64,000 bases of DNA, from the NCBI RefSeq assembly GCF_012276985.1, contig NZ_JAAXMM010000017.1, positions 1 through 64,000 of the forward strand, given 5' to 3'. This DNA comes from Agrobacterium sp. a22-2 (lineage in GTDB: Bacteria > Pseudomonadota > Alphaproteobacteria > Rhizobiales > Rhizobiaceae). The notes under the pieces were generated by a model, which was not told the origin of the DNA, ran no database searches, and was given only the letters and a program-made list of their open reading frames with translations. The position numbers and the translations under genes were made by a program. Shown one piece after another: positions 9,101 to 17,188 of the stretch. Position 1 is the first letter of the stretch; the number at the start of each line of letters is the position of its first letter.

Positions 9101-9382
9101 GTCCGAGGTCTGCGAATAGACGTGCTCGACATCATTGATGCCCTTGACGATGGTCTCCAGCGGTTCGGTGACCAACTTGACCGCATCCTCGGCCTTCAAG
9201 CCATCGGCGCGCACGATGATGTCGACCATCGGCACGGAGATCTGCGGCTCCTCTTCGCGAGGCAGTGTCAGCAGGGCGAGAAGCCCGAGCGCAAAGGCAG
9301 CCAACAGGAAGAGCGGTGTCAATGGCGAGGTGATGAAGGCTTTCGTCAAGCCGCCGGCAATGCCGAGACCAGGTTTTTTCAT
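6182..9382 (-). CDS. RND efflux pump, inner-membrane permease subunit
   Basis: This 1066-residue protein is a proton-driven exporter of the hydrophobe/amphiphile efflux RND family. It has one N-terminal membrane helix, then a large periplasmic part starting with REEEPQISVPMVDI. A block of helices follows around 350-520, then a second periplasmic loop and a second helix block at the end. The paired aspartates of the proton relay are in GILVDDAIVVIENIAR (about 410). The length is normal for the family. Its ATG overlaps the stop of the adaptor gene by 4 bases. No outer-membrane TolC gene is nearby, so a shared channel is likely. The substrate cannot be told; the family spans drugs, solvents and bile-like compounds. 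Confidence 0.93.
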   Translation of the reverse strand: MKKPGLGIAGGLTKAFITSPLTPLFLLAAFALGLLALLTLPREEEPQISVPMVDIIVRADGLKAEDAVKLVTEPLETIVKGINDVEHVYSQTSDDQVMVTARFIVGTSGDTAVLRIHDKIMANMASIPVGIPEPLVVGRTIDDVAIVSLTLTPLIDKGDGVDAAALTRIARELRVELSKIDDVGLSYLVGETGDAIRIAPDTEKLALYGLTLQALSSKVTAANRSFSTGLLRDKGEQIELMAGETLATPAEIGNLLLTTRDNRPVYVRDVADISFVTDTSEARASTVTRSEDGAVRRVPAVTLAVAKRAGSNAVLVSEQILERMEQLEGTLVPDSMHVEVTRNYGETANEKANELLLHLGLATLSIIALVWVAIGRREALVVAVVIPVTILLTLFAANIMGYTLNRVSLFALIFSIGILVDDAIVVIENIARHWGMGPDVDRRQAAIEAVAEVGNPTIVATLTVVVALLPMMFVSGMMGPYMSPIPANASAAMIFSFFVAVLVTPWLMLKVAGKAPLHHDADHASGGLLGRIYSAVARPILASKARSWAFLLLVGVATLGSLALFYTEDVTVKLLPFDNKSELQVTIDLPEGSSVEATDAVAQAVAKIVLDTPEVISVQTHAATAAPFNFNGLVRHAYLRSSTHMGDVQINLTPKGERDRSSHAIALDLRQRLLSSVKVPDGTSLKVVEPPPGPPVMATLLAEIYGPDAENRRATARKVTEAFRSVPFIVDVDDSFGQPARRRRATISTDDLDFFGVSESDVFDTLSMLNDTTVIGYSHRGEGRAPIPIEISRPKGTKVLDETFLATPIPANVLPGSRSVVELGDVVRIREEQASFPIFRHNGRYAEMVTAELAGAFEAPLYGMLAVQEAIDAMDWTGLQKPEIVLHGQPIDQSRSVLLWDGEWEVTWVTFRDMGAAFIVALLGIYILVVAQFGSFKVPLVILTPIPLTFIGILTGHWLFGAPFSATSMIGFIALAGIIVRNSILLVDFVRHARTPDRPLTDVLIEAGAIRFKPILLTAIAAMIGAVVILTDPIFQGLAISLLFGLASSTLLTVLVIPAIYRVLRT

Positions 9383-10365
9383 GGAATGACGACCTCATCG
9401 CCGGCAGCAAGGCCCGAGACAATTTCGCTCATGACCACTCCGTCGATCGTGATGGGCCGGGCCGTGATCACCGCGCGTTCGGCCGTGGCATCGCCACGCC
9501 TGACGGTCAGGAAATCGGTGCCGTAACGGCTGGCAAGCGCTGCCGACGGCACCAGCAGGGCATCGCGTTCGCCGACCGGCACGCGCACCAGCAGCCGCTT
9601 GTTGACAAAGCCCGTGGGCAGATCGTCCACCTCGACATCGGCGACCACCCGGCCGTTGTCGATCTCGGGATAGATCTTGGCCAGTCGGCCGGACCGGTTC
9701 TGGCCGTCGCCGCCCTCGATTTCGATCGAGGCATTTTCCTTCAGCAGGTCTGCATGCCGTTCGGGGATCGCCAAACGCAGAAAGAACCCGCCGCCGCCAA
9801 TCGTGGCAATGGTTTCGCCCGCCAAGATGACCGCATCGCGGGTGACGGGAACACTGAGAACCGTGCCGGCAACGGGTGCCAGTACGGCACCCTCCTTGCC
9901 CTGCTGGACGACAACCGAGCGCTGCGCTTCGGCGGCGGCGATCTGGTTGCGGATGACATCGACCTGGGTGCGCAGGGCATCCAGCCGCTGCGCGGTCGTG
10001 ACGCCGCGCTTGATCAGTTCCTCGCCGCGGGCCAGTTCCGATTGCGCATTATCCATGGAGGCACGCAGACCCAGCAACTGGGCATCGATCGCGGCAACCT
10101 GGAATTCGATCTTGTCATCGTTGACGGACGCGATCACATCGCCAGCCTTGACCTGGTCGCCTTCCGTCACCTTGAGGTCGATCACCGTTCCGCCGATCCG
10201 CGCCCGCGCCGGCACGCTGTCGCGCGCCTCGACGCGTCCGTAGACGGCCTTCCATTCCGCAATGGTCTGCGGTTCGACAAGCAAAGTACCGGCATGAGCC
10301 GCACTGGTCACGCTCGATAGGAGGAAAAGCAAGGTGAAAGAACGGGCGAACGACAAGCCACGCAT
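9379..10365 (-). CDS. RND efflux pump, periplasmic adaptor (membrane fusion) subunit
   Basis: The adaptor links the RND pump to an outer-membrane channel. The 328-residue product starts with a signal sequence ending near AHAG (about 26). It then shows the split lipoyl/barrel-sandwich domain (GGTVIDLKVTEGDQVKAGDVI and APVAGTVLSVPV) around an alpha-helical hairpin (about 95-150). A beta-barrel part (LRLAIPERHADLL) and a C-terminal membrane-proximal domain ending GLAAGDEVVIP follow. It is a short member of the family. AAGGA precedes the ATG by 9 bases. It overlaps the pump gene by 4 bases and follows the DUF2892 gene after 30 bases, forming one operon. Confidence 0.92.
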   Translation of the reverse strand: MRGLSFARSFTLLFLLSSVTSAAHAGTLLVEPQTIAEWKAVYGRVEARDSVPARARIGGTVIDLKVTEGDQVKAGDVIASVNDDKIEFQVAAIDAQLLGLRASMDNAQSELARGEELIKRGVTTAQRLDALRTQVDVIRNQIAAAEAQRSVVVQQGKEGAVLAPVAGTVLSVPVTRDAVILAGETIATIGGGGFFLRLAIPERHADLLKENASIEIEGGDGQNRSGRLAKIYPEIDNGRVVADVEVDDLPTGFVNKRLLVRVPVGERDALLVPSAALASRYGTDFLTVRRGDATAERAVITARPITIDGVVMSEIVSGLAAGDEVVIP

Positions 10366-10395
10366 GGGATCTGTTCCTTAAAAGACTGAGCCGCT

Positions 10396-10596
10396 TTAGA
10401 ATGCGGTTCCGGGACGTATGCCGAGCTTCTTGAACAGGATGGCTGCCGGGCAGAAACCGGTAAAGGCCGATTGCAGCATATTGGCACCGATGAACACGGT
10501 GAACCAGACGAACAGCGGATGCACGAAAAGGGTCAGGACGACGGACAGAAGCACCATCGCGCCGGCGAATGCCAAGACCATACGATCGAGAGACAT
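10396..10596 (-). CDS. Small DUF2892 (YgaP-type) inner-membrane protein
   Basis: This 66-residue protein has two hydrophobic helices (MVLAFAGAMVLLSVVLTLF and LFVWFTVFIGANMLQ) and ends with CPAAILFKKLGIR. That pattern is typical of DUF2892, the membrane part of YgaP-like rhodanese proteins. The frame is open upstream to 10689, but the ATG at 10596 has a strong GGAGGT site 5 bases away. The region before that is AT-rich non-coding. It is the first gene of the operon with the RND adaptor and pump. Its role is unknown; the single Cys near the end (FCPAA) is the family's usual one. Confidence 0.85.
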   Translation of the reverse strand: MSLDRMVLAFAGAMVLLSVVLTLFVHPLFVWFTVFIGANMLQSAFTGFCPAAILFKKLGIRPGTAF

Positions 10597-10608
10597 GGAA
10601 ACCTCCAA

Positions 10609-10665
10609 AGGGTTATATCTACATATCTTCGTATATATGATTTTATATATATTACAAGCGCTATT
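10609..10665 (-). promoter_or_regulatory. AT-rich promoter/operator region of the efflux operon
   Basis: The stretch upstream of the DUF2892 gene is far richer in A/T than its surroundings. It contains alternating TATATA runs and an imperfect palindrome CATATCTTCGTATATATG (10630-10647, most positions symmetrical). Such elements are typical of ArsR/BigR-type repressor sites over a -10 region. No repressor gene lies beside it, so the link is only suggestive. Confidence 0.4.
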
Positions 10666-10698
10666 TTTGATGACAAACGGCGCCGTCATCCAACGAAA

Positions 10699-10733
10699 AA
10701 AGCCCGGCCTCTCTGGGTGAGAGGCCGGGCTTT
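10699..10733 (-). terminator. Rho-independent terminator of pyc
   Basis: A 15-bp perfect stem (10699-10713 and 10719-10733) rich in GC has a 5-base loop. On the minus strand it is followed by a run of six T. It lies 28 bases after the pyc stop. It also separates pyc from the efflux operon. Confidence 0.9.
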
Positions 10734-10760
10734 CAAGGTCAGACCGGAAACGGCCTTCGC

Positions 10761-13700
10761 TCAGGCCTCGAGAACGATCAGCAGGTCCTTGGCATCGATC
10801 TGGTCGCCGGTGCGCACCAGAACTTCGGCGATCTTGCCATCCTTTTCGGCATGCAGGGCCGTTTCCATCTTCATGGCTTCGATCGAGACCAGAACATCGC
10901 CGGACTTCACCGTCTGGCCAGCCGTGACGGCAACCGTCGAGATCACGCCTGGCATCGGCGCGCCGACATGGGCAGCGTTGCCGGCCTCCGCCTTGCGGCG
11001 CACGGCGCTGGACGCACCGCGGTTGCGATCGGGAACCTTGATCGGGCGCGGCTGGCCGTTGATCTCGAAGAACACCTTGACCATGCCCTTCTCGTCGACT
11101 TCGGCCTGCGCCTGGTTGAGAACCACCAGCGTCTTGCCCTTCTCGATATCGGCGAAGAGTTCCTCGCCCGAGGCAAGCCCGTAGAAATAGGCCGGTGTCG
11201 GCAGAACGCTGACCGGACCGTAGGTGTCGGCGGCCAGCGCGTAATCCGTGAAGACCTTCGGATACATCAGGTAGGAAGCGAATTCGAAATCGTTGATGGA
11301 CCGCTCCAGCTTGGCCTCGATCTCCTTGCGCTCCGCATCGAGATCGGCCGGCGCCAATAGCGAACCGGGCCGCACCGTATAGGGCTTTTCGCCCTTGAGC
11401 GCCTTCTTCTGCAGCGCCTCCGGCCAGCCGCCCGGCGGCTGCCCCAGGTCGCCCTTGAGCATCGATACGACCGATTCCGGGAAGGAAACATCCTTGTCCG
11501 GATTGACCACATCGGCCACCGTCAGGTCCTGGCTGACCATCATCAGCGCCATGTCGCCGACCACCTTGGACGACGGCGTCACCTTGACGATATCGCCGAA
11601 CATCTGGTTGGCATCGGCATAGGTCTGCGCCACCTCGTGCCAGCGGGTCTCAAGCCCCAGCGAACGGGCCTGCTCCTTCAGATTGGTGAACTGGCCACCC
11701 GGCATTTCATGCAGGTAGACTTCGGACGCCGGCCCCTTCAGATCGCTTTCGAAGGCCGTGTACTGGTGGCGCACCGCCTCCCAATAGAACGAGATGCGGC
11801 GGATCCATTGCGGATCGAGACCCGGATCGCGATCCGTGCCGCGCAGCGCTTCGACGATCGAGCCGAGGCAGGGCTGGGATGTATTGCCGGACAGCGAATC
11901 CATCGCCGCATCGACCACGTCCGCGCCAGCCTCGACGGCGGCCAGGATGGTGGCCGCCGCGATCCCCGACGTATCATGGGTATGGAAGTGGATCGGCAGG
12001 TCGGTCGCCTCGCGCAACGCCTTGAACAATACGCGCGCCGCCGCCGGCTTCAGCAGGCCGGCCATGTCCTTGACGGCGATGATATGCGCGCCGGCCTTGT
12101 CGAGTTCGGCCGCAAGCGCCGTGTAGTATTTCAGATCGTATTTCGGCCGGGCCGAATTGAGGATGTCGCCGGTGTAGCAGATCGCCGCTTCGCAGATCTT
12201 GTTCTCCTCCGCCACGGCATCCATGGCGACGCGCATGTTCTCCACCCAATTGAGGCAGTCGAACACCCGGAACAGGTCGATCCCGCCGACGGCCGCCTGG
12301 CGGACGAAGTATTTCACCACATTGTCGGGATAGTTCTTGTAGCCAACACCATTAGCGCCGCGCAGCAACATCTGCAGCAGCAGGTTCGGTGCATCTTCGC
12401 GGATCCTGGCCAGACGCTCCCATGGATCTTCGGTGAGGAAGCGCATCGACACGTCGAAGGTCGCCCCGCCCCAGCATTCCAGCGAGAACAGGTTGGGAAG
12501 TGCGCGGGCATAGGTGCCGGCGATGCGGGCGATATCGTAGGTCCGCATGCGCGTTGCCAGCAGCGACTGATGGCCGTCACGCATGGTGGTATCGGTGATC
12601 AGCACTTGCGGCTGGGCCCGCACCCATTCGCCGAATTTCTTCGGACCGAGTTCATCGAGCAATTGCTTGGTGCCGGGCTTGATCTCGGACGGCGTGAACG
12701 GCACGACCGGCTCGGCAATGTCCTTGGACGGCTTCGGACGCCCCTTGGCTTCGGGATGGCCGTTGACGGTCACGTCGGCCAGATAGGTCAAGAGCTTGGT
12801 GGCGCGGTCCTGCCGCTTGACCTGCTGGAACAGTTCCGGCGTGTTGTCGATGAACCTCGTCGTATAGGTGTTGTCCTTGAAACTCGGGTGGCCGATGATG
12901 GCCTCCAGGAAGGTCAGGTTCGTGGCGACGCCACGAATGCGGAATTCCCGCAGCGCACGGTCCATGCGCGCAATCGTTTCCGAGGGCGAGGGCGCCCAGG
13001 CCGTCACCTTTTCCAGCAGCGGATCGTAATAGCGCGTGATCACGGCGCCGGAATAGGCGGTGCCGCCGTCCAGCCGGATGCCGAAGCCGGTGGCGCCGCG
13101 ATAGGCGGTGATGCGGCCGTAGTCGGGAATGAAATTGTGTTCCGGATCTTCCGTGGTGATGCGGCACTGCAGGGCATGGCCGTTGAGCCTGATATCTTCC
13201 TGTTTCGGGACGCCCGATTCCGGGGTGCCGATGGCACAGCCGTCGAGGATATGGATCTGCGCCTTGACGATATCGATGCCGGTCACGACTTCGGTCACGG
13301 TATGCTCGACCTGGATACGCGGATTGACCTCGATGAAGTAGAACTTGCCGGTGTCCATATCCATCAGATACTCGACCGTGCCGGCGCCGACATAATTCGT
13401 CGCCTTGGCAATCCGCGTCGAATAGCTCGCCAGTTCCTGGCGCTGTTCTTCGCTGAGATACGGTGCGGGAGCGCGCTCGACGACCTTCTGGTTACGGCGC
13501 TGCACGGAACAGTCGCGCTCGAAGAGATGCACGACATTGCCGTGGGTATCGCCGAGAACCTGGCTTTCGACATGCCGCGCCCGCTCGACCAGCTTTTCCA
13601 GATAGACCTCGTCCTTGCCGAAGGCAGCCATCGCCTCACGCTTGGCCTCGGTCACTTCCTTGGCGAGATCCTTCGGATCTCGGATGGCGCGCATGCCGCG

Positions 13701-14219
13701 CCCGCCGCCGCCCCAGGAGGCTTTCAGCATCACCGGATAGCCGATCTCCTCGGCCATCCGAGCCACCACCGCCATATCGTCGGGAAGCGGCTCGGTGGCG
13801 GGCACCACAGGCACGCCGATCTCGATCGCCAGATTGCGGGCGGCCACCTTGTTGCCGAGCCGGCGCATCGTATCGGCCCGAGGACCGATAAACGTGATAC
13901 CTGCAACGTTGCAGGCGTCCACAAATTCCGGACTTTCCGAAAGGAGACCATAGCCTGGATGAATGGCATCCGCACCGGAGAGCTTTGCGACGCGTATGAC
14001 TTCGTCGATGGACAGATAGCTCTCGATCGGCCCAAGTTCCCGCGCCAGATGCGGCCCGCGCCCCACCTGATAGCTCTCATCAGCCTTGAAGCGGTGCAAT
14101 GCGAGCTTATCCTCTTCAGCCCAGATCGCGACCGTCTTGATTCCGAGTTCATTGGCGGCACGAAAGACGCGGATTGCGATTTCGGATCGATTGGCAACAA
14201 GAATCTTGGAAATAGACAA
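10761..14219 (-). CDS. pyc: Pyruvate carboxylase
   Basis: This biotin enzyme carboxylates pyruvate to oxaloacetate with ATP and bicarbonate, refilling the TCA cycle. The 1152-residue chain has the full single-chain layout. The biotin carboxylase domain starts with KILVANRSEIAIRVFRAANELG and carries the Gly-rich loop GGGGRGM. The carboxyltransferase domain starts around ITDTTMRDGHQSLLATR. The C-terminal biotinyl domain carries the acceptor Lys in EAMKM (K1117). The start codon is TTG at 14219, supported by GAGGAG six bases upstream and by the normal family N-terminus. A candidate promoter and a strong terminator bracket the gene, so it is probably transcribed alone. Confidence 0.97.
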   Translation of the reverse strand: MSISKILVANRSEIAIRVFRAANELGIKTVAIWAEEDKLALHRFKADESYQVGRGPHLARELGPIESYLSIDEVIRVAKLSGADAIHPGYGLLSESPEFVDACNVAGITFIGPRADTMRRLGNKVAARNLAIEIGVPVVPATEPLPDDMAVVARMAEEIGYPVMLKASWGGGGRGMRAIRDPKDLAKEVTEAKREAMAAFGKDEVYLEKLVERARHVESQVLGDTHGNVVHLFERDCSVQRRNQKVVERAPAPYLSEEQRQELASYSTRIAKATNYVGAGTVEYLMDMDTGKFYFIEVNPRIQVEHTVTEVVTGIDIVKAQIHILDGCAIGTPESGVPKQEDIRLNGHALQCRITTEDPEHNFIPDYGRITAYRGATGFGIRLDGGTAYSGAVITRYYDPLLEKVTAWAPSPSETIARMDRALREFRIRGVATNLTFLEAIIGHPSFKDNTYTTRFIDNTPELFQQVKRQDRATKLLTYLADVTVNGHPEAKGRPKPSKDIAEPVVPFTPSEIKPGTKQLLDELGPKKFGEWVRAQPQVLITDTTMRDGHQSLLATRMRTYDIARIAGTYARALPNLFSLECWGGATFDVSMRFLTEDPWERLARIREDAPNLLLQMLLRGANGVGYKNYPDNVVKYFVRQAAVGGIDLFRVFDCLNWVENMRVAMDAVAEENKICEAAICYTGDILNSARPKYDLKYYTALAAELDKAGAHIIAVKDMAGLLKPAAARVLFKALREATDLPIHFHTHDTSGIAAATILAAVEAGADVVDAAMDSLSGNTSQPCLGSIVEALRGTDRDPGLDPQWIRRISFYWEAVRHQYTAFESDLKGPASEVYLHEMPGGQFTNLKEQARSLGLETRWHEVAQTYADANQMFGDIVKVTPSSKVVGDMALMMVSQDLTVADVVNPDKDVSFPESVVSMLKGDLGQPPGGWPEALQKKALKGEKPYTVRPGSLLAPADLDAERKEIEAKLERSINDFEFASYLMYPKVFTDYALAADTYGPVSVLPTPAYFYGLASGEELFADIEKGKTLVVLNQAQAEVDEKGMVKVFFEINGQPRPIKVPDRNRGASSAVRRKAEAGNAAHVGAPMPGVISTVAVTAGQTVKSGDVLVSIEAMKMETALHAEKDGKIAEVLVRTGDQIDAKDLLIVLEA

Positions 14220-14269
14220 ATTGGTCTCCTCATCTTGCAGACGTCGATATGCTGCGTCTGCGAAGAGAT

Positions 14270-14298
14270 TTCATAGCCGTTTGTCGGACGATGCGCAA
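14270..14298 (-). promoter_or_regulatory. Candidate pyc promoter
   Basis: On the minus strand TTGCGC (14298-14293) and TATGAA (14275-14270) are separated by 17 bases, giving a sigma70-like layout. The predicted transcript start would be about 45 bases before the pyc TTG. The match is moderate. Confidence 0.4.
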
Positions 14299-14335
14299 TT
14301 TCCTGCAGCGCTGCTTGAAGAAATTATGACGACAT

Positions 14336-15076
14336 TCAACTGATCAGACCAAGACGAAATGCCAAGGCCACGACATGCTGCCGGTTCTTTGCATTCAACT
14401 TGTCCTGTATACCGTTTACATACCAGTCGACAGTGTGATTGGAGATCTCCAGGATCTTGGCTGTTTCGTTGGACGTCAGTCCTTCGGCAAGATAGTTCAG
14501 GATCTCCATCTCCCGCCGCGTCATGCGGGTGTCGACCTGTCCTGCCGCTTCCAGTTCGCCGGCCTGCCTGCTGAGTTCCATCAGCCGCCAGAACACCTGT
14601 TTGGCGACAGCATCGAACAGCGTCATCTCGACCGGCGACAACTCGATCGCCTTGCCGCCCATGGTCAGGTTTCCAAGCAGCCCGCTGCGCCCGTGCACCG
14701 GAAAGATATAGCCATCCTCAAGCCCGTAGCGAAGCGCCTCGGTCATCATCCGGCCCATGCGCTTGACATGCGGGTCGCTTCTGAACGCCATCATGGCATC
14801 GCGCCAACGGAAACCGCGCTGTGCTTGCCCGAGATAGCGGACCGTCGGATCGATCAAAACGAATTTCTTGGAAATATAAACCTCGGGCCACTTCTCCGGC
14901 CACCGACCAGCCAAGACGAGCGTCATGGGATTCTCGTTCGGCTTCGGGTTTCGGACGACGCCATAAAAATCAAACTTGTATACTTCGAGCAATTTTTCGA
15001 GCTCAGCAATCAGCTCTTCTGTCGTTCTACACGCCCTCGACACGACCAAGAACTGTATAATATGATTTATGCTCAC
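14336..15076 (-). CDS. LuxR-family regulator with autoinducer-binding domain (LuxR solo)
   Basis: This 246-residue regulator has an N-terminal acyl-homoserine-lactone-type domain and a C-terminal LuxR helix-turn-helix. All six residues usually conserved in AHL receptors can be placed, numbering from GTG: W63, Y67, D76, P77, W91 and G122 (in WPEVY, LIDPTV, FRWRD, EDGYIF). The DNA-binding part reads MTRREMEILNYLAEGLTSNE, with KLNAKNRQHVVALA after it. The start is GTG at 15076, with AAGGGGG five bases upstream; a TTG one codon earlier is too close to that site. No luxI-type synthase is in the window, so it may answer signals made elsewhere or by neighbours. An inverted repeat sits just upstream. 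Confidence 0.88.
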   Translation of the reverse strand: MSINHIIQFLVVSRACRTTEELIAELEKLLEVYKFDFYGVVRNPKPNENPMTLVLAGRWPEKWPEVYISKKFVLIDPTVRYLGQAQRGFRWRDAMMAFRSDPHVKRMGRMMTEALRYGLEDGYIFPVHGRSGLLGNLTMGGKAIELSPVEMTLFDAVAKQVFWRLMELSRQAGELEAAGQVDTRMTRREMEILNYLAEGLTSNETAKILEISNHTVDWYVNGIQDKLNAKNRQHVVALAFRLGLIS

Positions 15077-15394
15077 CAATACCCCCTTATTTGTCTCAAA
15101 GAAGACAAACCGTATAATCAGCAGTCACGCGATTTTTTGGTCATGCTGCGTTCATATCTAATGCCCCATCCTATTATAGGGGTATTAATTCGCTTTTCCG
15201 AAATCTTGCATTCGCCATGATTTTTAAGGGAAAAATTAGTTTTCTGGCGATGTCGAATCCGGTTTGCGGGATCGATTTCGCAAGGTATAGGGCAGTTTAC
15301 CGGCCATTTTCGCGGGTTTTTGACATATTGCCAGTCGGAGCGCGGCAAATGTCAAACTGCGAAGAGAATCCGGTATAAGAAGACGAGGTCTTAA
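15077..15394. other. Divergent intergenic region between the LuxR gene and ndvA
   Basis: This stretch of 318 bases is clearly richer in A/T than the genes around it and must carry the promoters of both divergent genes. Apart from the inverted repeat at 15090-15109, it holds short AT runs (for example around 15155-15245) but no open frame I trust. The ndvA start is preceded by ACGAGG at 15383-15388. Confidence 0.6.
15090..15109. promoter_or_regulatory. 20-bp inverted repeat upstream of the LuxR solo gene, candidate operator
   Basis: TTTGTCT (15090-15096) and AGACAAA (15103-15109) are perfect 7-base arms around a 6-base spacer. The 20-base span matches the size of lux-type boxes, although the sequence is unlike known tra or lux boxes. 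It lies 14 bases before the regulator's start, so it could serve autoregulation. Confidence 0.4.
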
Positions 15395-17125
15395 GTGTCA
15401 CTCTTCCAAGTCTACATGCGGGCATTGCGTTATCTGGCAGCCTACCGGTTCAAGGTCACGGTGGTGGTCATCGCCAATATCGTGCTGGCCGTGATTACCA
15501 TTGCCGAGCCTATCCTTTTCGGCCGCATCATCGACGCCATATCCGAAGGCGGCGACGTGACGCCCATCCTCATCCTGTGGGGCGGCTTTGGCGTCTTCAA
15601 CACCGTTGCCTTTGTGCTGGTCGCCCGCGAGGCGGACCGGCTCGCCCATGGTCGCCGCGCGACGCTTTTGACCGAAGCCTTCGGCCGCATCATTTCCATG
15701 CCGCTGACCTGGCACCACCAGCGTGGCACATCCAACGCCCTGCATACCCTGTTGCGCGCCAGCGAGACGTTGTTCGGCCTGTGGCTGGAGTTCATGCGCA
15801 CACATCTGGCAACTGCGGTGGCGCTTGCCCTGCTGATCCCCACCGCCTTCTCCATGGATGTCCGCCTGACCATCGTGCTGCTGGTGCTCGGTGGTCTCTA
15901 CATCCTCATCGGCAAGATGGTGATGAGCCGTACCAAGGAAGGCCAGGCCTCGGTCGAGGGACACTATCACACGGTCTTTTCCCATGTGAGCGACTCGATC
16001 AGCAATGTCTCGGTGGTCCATAGCTACAATCGCATCGAATCCGAGACACGGGCCCTGAAGGAATATACCGAGAAGCTTCTGGCCGCCCAGTATCCGGTGC
16101 TCGACTGGTGGGCGATCGCCAGTGCCCTCAACCGCATCGCCTCCACCATCTCCATGCTGATCATCCTGATCATCGGCACCATGCTGGTGCAGCAGGGCGA
16201 GTTGAAGGTCGGCGACATCATCGCCTTCATCGGCTTTGCCGGCCTGCTGATCGGCCGCCTCGACCAGATGCGTGCCTTCGCCACGCAAATTTTCGAAGCC
16301 CGCGCCAAGCTCGAGGATTTCTACCAGCTGGAAGATTCCGTCCAGGAGCGCGAAGAACCAAAGGGCGCTGCCGAACTCACCAAGGTTCGCGGCGACGTCG
16401 AGTTCCGCAATGTCTCGTTCGATTTCGCCAACACCACACAAGGCGTCCACGACGTGTCCTTCTCGGTCAAGGCGGGCCAGACCATTGCCATCGTCGGCCC
16501 GACGGGTGCCGGCAAGACGACGCTGATCAACCTTTTGCAGCGCGTGCATGAGCCGCAGCATGGCCAGATCCTGATCGATGGCACCGACATTTCCAAGGTG
16601 ACGCGCAATTCGCTGCGCCAGTGCATCGCAACCGTGTTTCAGGATGCCGGCATCCTGAACCGTACGATCGGCGAGAACATTCGCATCGGCCGCGAGCATG
16701 CCAGCGATGAGGAGATCATCAAGGCGGCCGAGGCGGCCGCGGCAACAGAATTCATCGAAAGCCGGCTCAACGGTTTTTCCACCGAAGTGGGAGAACGCGG
16801 CAACCGCCTGTCCGGCGGTGAGCGCCAGCGGATCGCGATTGCCAGGGCGATCTTGAAGGATGCGCCCATCCTGGTTCTGGACGAAGCGACCAGCGCGCTG
16901 GACGTCGAGACCGAGGCGCGCGTCAAGGCCGCCATCGACCGGCTGCGCAAGGATCGCACCACCTTCATCATCGCCCACCGCCTGTCGACGGTGCGCGAAG
17001 CCGACCAGGTGCTGTTCCTCGACCATGGCCGGATCGTTGAAAAGGGCGGCTATGAGGAACTGAGCCAGTTGGGCGGCCGGTTTGCCTCCCTACTGCAGAC
17101 CAGCGGCCTGCTGGCCGATAACTGA
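15395..17125 (+). CDS. ndvA: Cyclic beta-1,2-glucan ABC exporter NdvA/ChvA
   Basis: NdvA exports cyclic beta-1,2-glucan, made by NdvB, to the periplasm, where it serves osmotic adaptation and plant interaction. The 576-residue half-transporter has an N-terminal six-helix membrane domain (starting MSLFQVYMRALRYLAAYRF) and a C-terminal ATPase. Walker A is GPTGAGKTT (about 368), the signature is LSGGERQRIAIARA, and Walker B is ILVLDEATSALD. The sequence closely matches remembered ChvA/NdvA through the segments EADRLAHGRRATLLTEAFGR and HYHTVFSHVSDSISNVSVVH. The start is GTG at 15395 with ACGAGG upstream. The synthase gene ndvB lies 10 kb downstream on the same strand, with an amino-acid catabolism cluster between them. 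Confidence 0.96.
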   Translation: MSLFQVYMRALRYLAAYRFKVTVVVIANIVLAVITIAEPILFGRIIDAISEGGDVTPILILWGGFGVFNTVAFVLVAREADRLAHGRRATLLTEAFGRIISMPLTWHHQRGTSNALHTLLRASETLFGLWLEFMRTHLATAVALALLIPTAFSMDVRLTIVLLVLGGLYILIGKMVMSRTKEGQASVEGHYHTVFSHVSDSISNVSVVHSYNRIESETRALKEYTEKLLAAQYPVLDWWAIASALNRIASTISMLIILIIGTMLVQQGELKVGDIIAFIGFAGLLIGRLDQMRAFATQIFEARAKLEDFYQLEDSVQEREEPKGAAELTKVRGDVEFRNVSFDFANTTQGVHDVSFSVKAGQTIAIVGPTGAGKTTLINLLQRVHEPQHGQILIDGTDISKVTRNSLRQCIATVFQDAGILNRTIGENIRIGREHASDEEIIKAAEAAAATEFIESRLNGFSTEVGERGNRLSGGERQRIAIARAILKDAPILVLDEATSALDVETEARVKAAIDRLRKDRTTFIIAHRLSTVREADQVLFLDHGRIVEKGGYEELSQLGGRFASLLQTSGLLADN

Positions 17126-17188
17126 TCCTCTGAATTTCCGCTACCATGCTGAAAAGCGTCAATGCCCGGCTTGCCGGACATTGTCATG

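Noticed and set aside
11637..14276. Open frame of 879 codons on the plus strand opposite pyc
   Set aside because: The opposite strand encodes unmistakable pyruvate carboxylase; this is a GC-driven antisense frame. The same holds for long antisense frames opposite the RND pump, ndvB, glutamate dehydrogenase, leuB and leuS.
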